NCBI RefSeq assembly: GCF_036669915.1
Contig: NC_089320.1
Location: 1,852,129-1,916,128 of the forward strand
Reading direction: 5' to 3'
Length of the DNA: 64,000 nt
Source of the DNA: Pocillopora verrucosa
Lineage: Eukaryota; Cnidaria; Anthozoa; Scleractinia; Pocilloporidae
Of this stretch, positions 1-10,200 are shown one piece after another. Under the pieces are notes generated by a model. The model was given only the letters and a program-made list of their open reading frames with translations. It did not search any database and was not told the DNA's origin. Made by a program: the position numbers and the translations under genes. Each line of letters starts with the position of its first letter. Position 1 is the first letter of the stretch.

Positions 1-78
1 TATAACTAAACTGTTATTTCTCATTATTATCCTGTAAAGAATCTCTGTAAGTTACTTTAAACTCTCTCCCCAGACCAC

Positions 79-1661
79 TCACTTTAGCGGCTTTAACTTC
101 ATTTCACTGAACTTCAGAGAAGTTTCTTTCCTCAGCTTCTTCTTCCGCCAAACGATACCAAAGTGATGGGGGGCTCTATCTTCTCGGTTTATGTACTCCC
201 CATTCAGATTGCAGTGAAGGCAACTTTTGTACCACCATCCTCCCTTAAAGCGCTCGGCACAGTTGCTCTTAGACTTATCATTGTCCTTGTCTTTGGTGGA
301 GAAGTACATGGACCTGTGCGGACGGAGAGCATCACCAGCAGAGCCTTTCCCCTTGCTTAATGTTATTTGGTACAGGGAGGCTTCGTCACTAACATTAAAT
401 TTCTGATACGTGGTAGTAAACGTTTTGTGGGGGTGATCCCAGGCCTCCAGCTCCACTCGTAAAGCAACCGTACGATTGACTGTCAATCGATGGAGGTTTT
501 CATTTCCAAGCCAGAAACTTGTCCTCCTTCCCAGCCTACCAAAACCGTTTCTGTACTCGGTCCAATTCCGAGAGAAGTCCTCCTTGTTGTTGATCCTTCT
601 CTGGAAAACTGTCCAACCACCTCCATCTGTTTTCATGTCGCAAAACACCTTGATCGCGCCTTTCCCATCGGGGTCGATGCGGTACAAGCCATTTCGGGAT
701 TCGGTAACTTCGGAGCAGTCTGTTGGGATAAGTCAGTGTTTTTCAATAAAGTATTACTTCATTTGTTAAGGTATCAAACGTCCTTGTTTGTCTATGGACA
801 AGAGATTTGACATTGTGGAAGCACAGTGCGACTTTCTTCAAATTTATTGGGATCTTGAGCAGTCAGCAAGGCAACGCCAAGGAAGACGTTGATTAGAAAA
901 AGGAATTTCCTTTTTCAGTTAGAAAGATTCCAAATTAAAATCAAAATAATTTGACGTCGCGCTTTCCGTTCGCAGACGACGCAAATTGTAGTGGTTTCAC
1001 ATTGTTATGTAAGAAATGTACAAAGTTTTAAAACGCACGTACTGAGCTATTGTTCTGCCCATTAGATCTTTTGTTTTGCCACGTTTTCCTTGCCGTCGCC
1101 GTCATGGTTTACTGAAGGTCCCTATCGTAATCTACCACATCTAAGAGACTTTTTTTTTTTTAATTAAACAGCTTTAGCAATTTTTACTGATATTGAACTT
1201 TGGCTCGCGCGTTTTCACATTTTATAGTTTTAGGTGAATATAAAATTATCGACTGAAAAAATCTAACGAGGCAAAAAACCAAATCGTAGCTTACGTTAGT
1301 AGATGCCTCAAAACTGCTCAATACAGCCGTCACACTGAGGATTACTAAGGGCGTTGTTGGGAGGAGGGGGGATATTCATCTGGTAAACTTGTCCCTCTTC
1401 CCCCTTCCCCCCCCCCCCCCCATTCACACTTAAAGTAACTCACACTCTGTTACGTACCCAGGCTATGACATACTGTGAACCCTTCCCCCTCCCTGGCCAT
1501 TTGACGTGCAGACCATTTTTCATGAAACAATAGTTGGGAAAATATGTCCCAGAATTCATAGCGCAATTAAAAGTTGGCCTACCTTTTGGTAAACCTTCGG
1601 CAGGTTTAGTAAATGCGAGGGATGACATCATGATTATCAACCACAAGCTTGTTACATCCAT
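79..1661 (-). CDS. Secreted fibrinogen C-terminal domain protein (FReD/ficolin-like)
   Basis: I model two exons: 1583-1661, starting at the ATG at 1661, and 79-719, ending in TGA. The phases match exactly (exon 1 ends with G, exon 2 begins AC, giving Asp), for a 239-aa protein. Residues 1-23 form a signal peptide (MDVTSLWLIIMMSSLAF...). The rest is one fibrinogen-like domain of about 210 residues. It shows the GGGWTVFQRR signature near the start, and a late CAERFKGGWWY...C segment containing the conserved cysteine pair that flanks the ligand pocket. It ends FGIVWRKKK. Proteins of this architecture bind acetylated or sugar ligands outside the cell and often act in innate recognition (family knowledge). 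There is no collagen or coiled-coil segment, so oligomerisation is not obvious. The exact ligand cannot be read from the sequence. A missed small exon in the 863-bp intron is possible, but phase does not require one. Confidence 0.85.
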
Positions 1662-3221
1662 TTCAGTTTCTGTGAACCATAACAAATAATGTAATTTATA
1701 ACGTTTGAGTGACGTGGGAACGAATTGGTCAGAAATTAATATTCTGATGGCACATTGAAGACGTTCGCGTGGTATGATGGGAGTTTAGAATTATTTCAAC
1801 GTTTCGCGGAAAAATCAAGTCATTCTAGGTCGATCAGTCTTATGCTTGACTACTTCCTTTTTATATTTGTTGAGATTTTGGTTTTCCAACTCCCTGTAAA
1901 ATATCATCTATAATCACTGATTTTTCTTTGTGATTAGTAGTCCAGTCAGGTTAGTTTACCCTTTCCTCGGGGTATTGTGCTGCTGCATTAGATGAGGAAT
2001 ACGTTTCCACGCATTTTTTGACCATATTTAAAAGGTGTTTTTTTTTTAAGTGCTTTTTCGTACCTGGCGTAGCACAGATTATTTTTGTAAAACCCCAAAT
2101 TTCAGTGTGCACATGTTAAGATTGTATCAGGATGCGAATACTAGAAGACTGACTGACTCATCCTAAAAAAAAATTTTCACATTGAGCGTGGTCGGAATGA
2201 ACAATATATCAGAAGACTATGACAAGCGGTCGAAGATTAATTCTTAGTATTATGGTGTAACCCTGATATAGCTAAAAGTTGGGTAGGTACGAGTTTCTCT
2301 ACCCTTACATAAGGAACGAACAGGAATAAAGAACCCTTCAGCTACCTGAAGAACATCCTCGTATATTGAACGCTCTTGATTAAACAATTTTTCCCTTCCC
2401 AGCCAGTCCAGGGGAAATTTTCGGAACAAAGCGTGTCAAACTAGCTACTTAATCATGCAAAATCCTAAATATTGAGTTCGCGAGAAAGCTCACGTCAAAT
2501 TGTCCGATTAAAGCGAAATTAAAATAACTGAGATCGCAGAGCAAATTGTTTAAAACAGTAAACCTCTTTGCGACTGGATTAGGCATTTCGCAATAGTTGG
2601 TAGAATAACCAACAATAAAGCTGACGTAGGAGTGGAAGAAATTCAATAAAGAAATAAAAATACCGTGTCTATTTCGTTGGAATGATTGTATTTCAACAAA
2701 TACCTGATTTGACTTCACGAAAACTTGAAGTTTTTCTTGTTGAAGTGAAAGCTGTTTTCCATCCGGCGAAAAATTTTATCGCTAAGAGTTCCTTTTAAGC
2801 TCGAACCAGCCTGAGAATTTATTTCGATTTGCGATTCACAGTGGTTCTCTTTTAAAAAGGCTTGACTGGTTTTCGAGAGAGCTGGTCTCCCGCCGAGCTT
2901 TTGATAGAAAACTCAATTTTTGCATCGGCGTGGAATGTAAACGAAGAAGAGTGGTGTTACCACAGTTCAGCCTTTCAATTTAATTGATCATTAACAGTTC
3001 AAATTTGAAAGAAATTTGATGGAAAATTGCGACGCAAACTTGAATGGTCATTGAAAAGATTCAAGAAGTGAAATTAATCTTCAGATCAACGCAGGTTTAT
3101 ACATAGAAATATGGAATGTAAAGTTAAAGCTTGGTAATCGGGCAGAGAAAGACTAATGTAATTTATTATTAGTTGAAACATATTAACAACGTCTCTCTTT
3201 ACTTTTAGTGGGTATTAGCGT

Positions 3222-3505
3222 TTTCCAAAAAAAAATGCTGGACGGTTTTGATGAGTTTTGAAAATGGCTGTATTTCTACACGCATGGTAGGAAGTTTCCT
3301 ATGGGAAAGCTCTTGATAAGACGCAGAAACGTTTAAATTAAATACGGAACTACGTAGTACGATTATTCGCTGTTCAGGTAAAAAATCAAAACAGCGCTTT
3401 CAAAGCTATAAAATATGACAGCAGTACCTTTTTACGATTAATTCTGATTGAGCTTTCCAGATAGTCTATTTGCTGTACCTTGGGCGAAAGAAGAAGATTG
3501 TTTGT
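3222..3505. repeat. Dispersed repeat, copy 1 (second copy at 8672-8948)
   Basis: This stretch aligns throughout with 8672-8948 in the same orientation. Shared landmarks are GGAC-GTTTTG near the start, an AAATCAAAACAG.GC core, and a TGATTGAGCTTT-CAGATAGTCT segment near the end, followed by GCTGTACCTTGGG. By eye the identity is roughly three quarters with small indels. No coding capacity is apparent, so this is probably a non-autonomous mobile-element family. It ends about 60 bp before the inverted repeat at 3564 and could be part of the same composite insertion. Confidence 0.7.
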
Positions 3506-3563
3506 TTAAACTCGACGCTAGAACAAGAATGTTGTCTTCTTTCATTCGAGGTTGACTATGAAC

Positions 3564-4222
3564 TATAATGACTCAGATACTTTAAAAATTCCAACCGTCT
3601 TTTTGATAGACTGTCGGTGGCAGTCAACATTAAATGAGCATTTAACAGAATTGCACGAAGTACAACATCAAGCAAGAAAATCTGGTTGCTGCTGAAAATT
3701 TAACGCATCCAATGGCAACCCGTTTAGCTATGCATGCATGAAAGATCCCCGCTGAAATTGATCCAAACAAATGGAAACTCAGGCCGCTTAAGAATCTAAT
3801 TGATTTATTAGTTCTAATACTTGTTAAGGTTGTTCCAACCTGAGTAATAAGTTCTGCTTCAGTTATAGTCAAACTTACTTTTCTCTCTTGCGAAACAACT
3901 TTTCTTTGCTTCCAATTATAGCTTCACCTCTCTTCGAAAATGAGTGAAGAAAGTCACTGAACATAGACACGGGGATTTAAAATCAATTAGATTCTTAAGC
4001 GGCCTGAGTTTCCATTTGTTTGGATCAATTTCAGCGGGGATCTTTCATGCATGCATAGCTAAACGGGTTGCCATTGGATGCGTTAAATTTTCAGCAGCAA
4101 CCAGATTTTCTTGCTTGATGTTGTACTTCGTGCAATTCTGTTAAATGCTCATTCAATGTTGACTGCGACCGACAGTCTATCAAAAAGACGGTTGGAATTT
4201 TTAAAGTATCTGAGTCATTATA
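3564..4222. repeat. Near-perfect 243-bp inverted repeat with 173-bp spacer
   Basis: Left arm 3564-3806 is the reverse complement of right arm 3980-4222. I found a single mismatch, in the GGTGGCAG / GGTCGCAG segment. Because of this, the same peptide frame can be read out of both arms on opposite strands, which is a shadow of the repeat and not evidence for a gene. The spacer is 3807-3979. A transcript crossing it would fold into a long hairpin. It could be a foldback transposon or a recent local inverted duplication. I see no clear target-site duplication. Confidence 0.9.
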
Positions 4223-5640
4223 CTCAAAAAAATATCTATCGAAGTGATTCTGGGTGAAAAGTAAAGAACGAAAGTTAATAAAATACGGTATTTTTTCCCC
4301 TAAAAGATTCTTGTTTGTTTGTTTGGCACATAAAAATAACAGAGCAGAAACGCTTTTGGAAAAAGCGTCCTGTATTTCGACCGGCATACCATCAAGCACT
4401 TTTCCTCGATTCCCGAATTTTTCGATTCTACGTGTCAACTGACAATTATCTTCCTAACTGCTAATGGCCCAATTTTAAATTGCTTTTCACACATCCTAAA
4501 TGAACACTCATATTTTGATTGGTGCCGCTTTAAAATTTACGAGCTCTAATAAAATACTGAGAAATGTATTCAGTTATGGAACCATTGAGTTGAAAAAACC
4601 GTGCGCGAAAAGAACATATTTTTTGTTTATATTTTTTGTATCGGGGGTGTTAGGTCAGACTAAAAATTCCTTTTGTCAGCGATTCTAAAGTTTCTTTATT
4701 CACATAGTTACTTGCTATATTCATCTGCGCATCCATCACACGTCAAGAACTCCATACCTATTTCACAGTTTCTCAGACTTCGTCGTTTATGTAGTGACGA
4801 CTCTGATTTTTCCGAAAAAACAGGAGCAATGTGCTAGTTTTTCGAAAAACGTGGCTATCCTGTTTCTGTCGTTCAAGTGGGTCACCACCACACCCAACAA
4901 ATTGATCGACAGTCAGCACTAGTACAAACGGCTGAGAAGGAAAATGCTGATCGCATTCCATTCACTCTCACATTTTTAACCCTCACAACCACGCAGTTAA
5001 ATCTTTCATTCTCAAAAGCTTTAAATCACTTCAAAACGATTGAGAGATTGGTACTATTTTTTCGCAACCTTCATCAATTTCATTCAAACGTGACAAAAAC
5101 GTAGGCAACTTTTTGGTCAGAAGTTCATTTCAAACCAATGACCAATCTGGAACTTTCAAATGCGCTCGCTTACGATGCAAAACTTGTCCTTTCATTCATA
5201 ACGTAGAGAAAATGTCGAGACCCAAAAGATCCATTACGATCACCTAGGGATCACTTCATGTGCACCTCCGACAATGTCAACTACTTGCGTTTATTGCAAA
5301 AATTTTTACATTGGTTAAACACGATCAGGTGACCGATTCTGAGAACACCTTCGAGACGTAGAAAGAAATGAGAAGGACGCATCCAAACCAGTCGTTAGAC
5401 ACTTTAATCTCCCTAATAATTCTATGCAGCATAGAGCAGTTTGCGGCCTTTCCTTACATCTAGGCAGTTCGGAAAGCCGCAAAACTCTAAAACAAAAGTT
5501 ATCCTTTCAAATCGGCACTCTTTATGTCCACGGTATTAACGAGCGCTTTTCATTCAACTAATCTATTCTTGTTTTTTCGTCACCGTATTACCACGTAGCG
5601 TAGCTCCATTTCCGCATATAACTCCACACACAACCGACAA

Positions 5641-5830
5641 TTTCTCCAATCGCTCTGAGGAGGGCTAACGCTCGGAACGTTAGCCTTCAAACTCTCTAAG
5701 GTGGCCAATTTACGTTATCAACTCAGTTGATAAAGACTAAATTACCCAGTTATACTCTCCCACCGACGCAGAACAACAGTTTCCCTAAGAAACTTACCCC
5801 CTTTATCTAGTTTCTCCCGGCCTAATTGGA
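5641..5830 (+). mobile_element. Penelope-like retroelement tail, copy 1
   Basis: The segment begins with a degraded hammerhead-like core (5651-5686). It continues with GGTGGCCAATTTACGTTATC, a TATCAACTCAGTTGATA palindrome (about 5716-5732), and an ACTCTCCCACCGACGCAG...CACAG-type block followed by a pyrimidine-rich CCCCTTTA end. The same string of blocks recurs at 6211, 41835 and (5'-truncated) 46341. Terminal regions of Penelope-like elements in cnidarians are known to carry hammerhead motifs, which is the basis of the call. No reverse transcriptase frame remains. Confidence 0.6.
5651..5686 (+). ncRNA. Degraded hammerhead ribozyme core
   Basis: The CUGANGA box is present (5655-5661), followed by the GGGC-UAAC-GCUC stem-loop. 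The GAAA box, however, reads GGAA and the GUC cleavage triplet reads GUU. Both changes hit core positions, so this copy is expected to be inactive or weak. Confidence 0.5.
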
Positions 5831-6210
5831 ATTTCTATAATTGAAGTTCACCTTCGAGGGTCCTTTCTTAATTTGAATTTGACTACGCTGATATTAAATT
5901 GCTTTGTGATGATCAGAGGCTTAGCAACTTGAATTCACGTCTAAAAATTAGAACTTTTCAAGTTTTTTTACGCAATTTACGTTTCACGGTAAACTGAAAA
6001 CAAATTTCACGAATCAATTGTCTTCTATCTTCTCCTTTATTTGTCTCAAAGGTGACTCGTTTTTCTTGAAACCTCAATATCATTAGGTCTGTAAGGAATT
6101 AGATTTCACTCTTTGCTTTCACGCACGAATTTGATAAAAATCCACGTGTCACGTAAAATTTATGCTTTGCATTTTAATTTTGGCGTTAATCACGCGTTAT
6201 GTATAAACCC

Positions 6211-6324
6211 AAAGCTGCGATCGCTCTGACGAAGGGCTAACACTCGAAACGTCAGCTTTTTCACTCTTTACGGTGGCCAATTTACGTTTTCAACTCAGTT
6301 GTTAACACTAAATTACCTGCTATA

Positions 6325-6363
<39 letters not shown>

Positions 6364-6380
6364 TGCCCCCTTTAAACTGT
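6211..6380 (+). mobile_element. Penelope-like retroelement tail, copy 2
   Basis: Same block order as the copy at 5641: hammerhead core, GGTGGCCAATTTACG, a CAACTCAGTTG palindrome, CTATACTCTCCCACCGACGC, the CAGCACCACAGTTTC block and a CCCCTTTAAA end. It lies about 570 bp from copy 1 in the same orientation. No coding remnant is attached. Confidence 0.6.
6221..6258 (+). ncRNA. Hammerhead ribozyme-like core with intact catalytic boxes
   Basis: The core elements occur in order. CUGACGA is at 6226-6232. A short stem II (GGGC / ACUC, one mismatch) caps a UAAC loop. GAAA is at 6246-6249. The palindromic ACGU acts as a minimal stem III. The cleavage triplet GUC is at 6251-6253. Stem I is GCU (6223-6225) pairing with AGC (6254-6256). 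Such minimal type I hammerheads with a 2-bp stem III are described in Penelope-like elements and may need dimerisation to cleave. I assigned this by motif reading only; no folding was run. Confidence 0.6.
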
Positions 6381-7235
6381 TATTGGCTGCCAAATACGCA
6401 ACAGAAGATGAAGCTGGTTCACTTGCATCATTCGAACCACTTATTTATGCATTATTCCAATGTCATTGTAGACATTTCAGTTAATTCACGACAAACAATA
6501 TTGTTTATAAATCACGTTTAATTCAAATGTTCGTTCAAGCTGCACGTTTCGTAAACTTTGCCCCGTTTACTCGGGATACAATTCTGACGAACTAGACTCA
6601 ATCAAACTGTTTTAATCCATTCTCGTATTCACCCATTTACAACGGGTGTGTAAAGAGCATAACTTGCAAGAAATCACTCTCTTATACTATATTCTCTACA
6701 TTATGATTGGTTGTTGCTAAGCACTGATTTAAAAGATCATTCAAGGTTGCGTCGATCATGCAAACCGATCAAAGTCCCAAAATCACGAAAGGCGGTGCTT
6801 CTAGCTCTTGACATAATGTTCACACTCACCATCTAACATGTGTCACGCACGAGTCTCAAAGTCTCCGATACACGGATCGACAATAACTGAAAACCAAAAT
6901 CACGTTTCACGAGAGAAAAATTACAGTAAACTATCCCATTGAGTGGACTAGGCCGAGCCCCAACAAGACGTGTGTCGAGTAGGTTTGCACCTTTGGTTTT
7001 CTGGGATACAAGTAGATACAGCAAAATATCGAGAGTTTCAAATAAAACTGCCACAACCAGAAAATCGGCTAGAGATGCAGAAAAACCCAAAGCATAGGGC
7101 TAGACTGACTCTTACCAGACCCCTGCTCCGTCAAGCCTTCCCCCAGTCACGTACAATTCGTGTTGCATACAAGACATGCTAATGAACTGTGGCGCTAATA
7201 GTATAGAGATTCTCTGAACATCGCAATCGGCCAGG

Positions 7236-10200
7236 ATGCCACCGAAAAAGAATAAAGAATCAGAGGTAAGGTTTTCTATACTTGGAAACCAACACATCGA
7301 TAGCTAGATCTAGCAGCTGATTAGCAAAATCAAGCTTTAAATGTGACAAATACTGCAAAACTCGGTATGGAATTTCCATGCACATGTGCGCTACACTGTA
7401 CTTATCAGTGTTTCATATGCCACGCAACAAAAAATTTGGTTTGAATGTATAACTTTTCTTTGATTTTAAAAAAAGAATCAGAAAGTATTTTTGATTTCCT
7501 TTTTAATGTTTGGAATAGGAAAAAAATTGTAAGTCTGATTACTCATCAAACCGCGTGATTTTTTTAATCGCGATTTCAAGTTGCTTGACTACCATGTTCC
7601 AACTGAGGTATTTTGATTTTTTAACGCTCTATTTTTCGTTAAACTTTACGATGGTTTTGCTATGAATCAAAACAAATAAAAAAACTTCTTCTTTTATGAT
7701 GAAATCATTTGGAAATCCATAGAGAAAAGAATGAAGGAAATTAATTTAATCAGCGACAATTATCAGATATGTTCTGGATATAATGAATTAAAATTATGAT
7801 AATTTATTTAGATATCAATGTAGCCACGGCTATTTGTTCCAGCGAGTGACTGACTTTTAATTTCTCCTTAAAGTTTCACCCTTGAATCAAATGTAAAAGT
7901 CAAGAATAAAGGAAATGATCACCAATTTAAGAAGCTCCTGACTGTCAAACAAATTCTCCTTTTCAGAAAAGACCTTGTAGACCTCCCTTTTCTTCCCACA
8001 AATAATTTCACTATCAGATGACTTCTCAGAAACTTCTAAAGTATCCTTAGAACCCATCATGATTGTTTTAATGTTGGCTAAATCCTTGTAATATTTATCC
8101 ACATTGCAAATGGTAATTTAGTCTTGATTCAGGAATGCAATGATATTTCTGGCTTATCCCTATGAACCACTCCATTAAATACTACATGTAAAAGTGAATC
8201 ATTATTTATCTGATCCTGATAGATACTCCCTTAAATACTACATGTAAAATTGAATCATTGTTTATCTGATCCTGAAGAGACTGTGATCTAGCAGTTAAAA
8301 AGGGCGAGATTATACAGACCTAGAAATAATATTGTTGTGGATCATTTATTTAATATCTGCAAAGGGAGGCAAAGGAAAAGGAAAACGTCCTGCGAAGAAA
8401 AACACAGCTGATGATGGTGAGCCCAAATCTAAAAAGGCAAAGAATATGGATGTTGAATCTGAAGAATCTATTGAGGATGGGCAGGATGATGGGGATATCG
8501 ACTATGCATGTGCATCTACCAGCAAGTAAGTGACTTATGATATTATCTGATAACCCAGTAGATGCTGCAGTGATGGTGTTTTGAGTGAAACCACTGAAAA
8601 ACTAAAGCTTATCAATAGAAAATCTAATAACCCAGTTTTAGTTCTCAAGAAATCTTACTAGTTAAAGCTTTTCGAGAAAAATTGCTGGACAGTTTTGCTG
8701 ACTTTGGAAAATGACTGTATTCCTGCATGCATGGGTGGAGTTTCTTAACTGAGAGCTCCTGAAAAGACACAAAAAGTTTTAAGAACACTGAACTACACAG
8801 TACAATTATTCTCTATTCAGGTGAGAAATCAAAACAGTGCTTTCATTTAGGCTATCAAATATGAGAACCAGTACTCTTTACTATCAATTCTGATTGAGCT
8901 TTTCAGATAGTCTTTCTGCTGTACCTTGGGTGGAAGAAAAAGATTAGATAAAATTAGATAAAAAGCAACAGAATAAATTTTCAATGGCAGTGTGTGATGT
9001 GATGTATGTGCTCATAATAATTGGTTGCCATAGTGATAAAGAATTAGAATTTGCCTATGGTTAAGTTTTTTCTTTCTTTATATACATTGCTTAAAACTAT
9101 TTAATTTGCATCATTATTTTTATTAAAAATTTTCATCTTTGTAGGAAGTGGAATTTTAAAATTTCATCTTGGAATGTTAATGGAATCCGAGCTTGCCTGG
9201 TAAGAATACTGCATAAATCTGCATTTATGTTTTGTGTTATGTTTACTAGCAAGAGGTAATAGTCATTAAGTTGCAGAGGCTTCCAAAATTATTGTTAATA
9301 TTATAAAAATGCACCTGAAGGGTAGTGACTGTGCAAGATGCAGGTTAGTATCACAAAATTGCAGTTGAAGACTAAAATTAAGAAATGTCCCATATGTTCA
9401 CAGAATATAGACTGAAATACTATGGCACCTTGTCTAATGATCATCTATTACCACTTTTTTTTTTATAAACCAAATTTTGTCTCACAATCAGATGATAATA
9501 ATGTAATTGTTATATGATCCATACAGCCCTGCGTCTGTAATTCCATAGAAAACCTTAGTGAAAGATGATGGGTATAGTGCTGGGTGGGTTGACATGAGCC
9601 AGTCCAGAAACAGCTGTCTGACCTTGCACTCAGAGGCTTTGTTGCTAAAAAATTAAAGAAAAGAAAAAAAGAGAGTTAAAGAAGGTGCATTTTTTGCTGG
9701 TTTGTGTTTTTATTGTTCTGATTTAAAAAAACAAAGGAAAATTTTTTATTGTAGAATCTTTTTTGTGGGTTTTAGTGAGTGCCCATATGTTGTATCCTAT
9801 TTAAGCTGAGACAAAATTTTCGAAATTTTCAACATTTAGTGGTCATGTGATAAAATGCTTATTGACTGAGTTTGATTGGCCTCATGGGAAAATATTTGGC
9901 TCTTGAGTTTAGTTCTCTTTTGTGTGAGGACCAGCTAGCTGACATTTAAGACTCGCAAAGTGTGGAAGGTAATTTGATAGGTATCTCGATATCTTTGGTA
10001 TGAATTTTTTCCTTATTTTTTTGCAATATGTACAGAGCTACAAGGATTTGAATAAAATACCTAAATGTGTTACAAATACTTCATAGCCAATTAGCGAATT
10101 GCTTTTGAATTTCATTTTCATTTTTTGTTTCTTTAGAAACATGGCTCGACGTTGGCTTACATGAAAAATGAAGATGCTGATGTTTTTTGTATACAGGAGA

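Larger units (their letters stand above)
1662..7235. other. Gene-poor interval between the fibrinogen-domain gene and APEX1
   Basis: I find no convincing exon in this 5.6-kb stretch. It holds a C homopolymer near 1407-1421 (just inside the preceding intron), a dispersed repeat at 3222-3505, a 243-bp inverted repeat at 3564-4222, and two Penelope-like tails at about 5641-5830 and 6211-6380. The last 150 bp before 7236 should contain the APEX1 promoter and 5' UTR; no TATA box is evident. The open frame at 4091-4438 (-) overlaps one arm of the inverted repeat and resembles no family I know. Confidence 0.6.

Noticed and set aside
4091..4438. 115-codon open frame on the minus strand
   Set aside because: Half of it is the arm of the 243-bp inverted repeat, the rest matches no family, and no splice context supports it.
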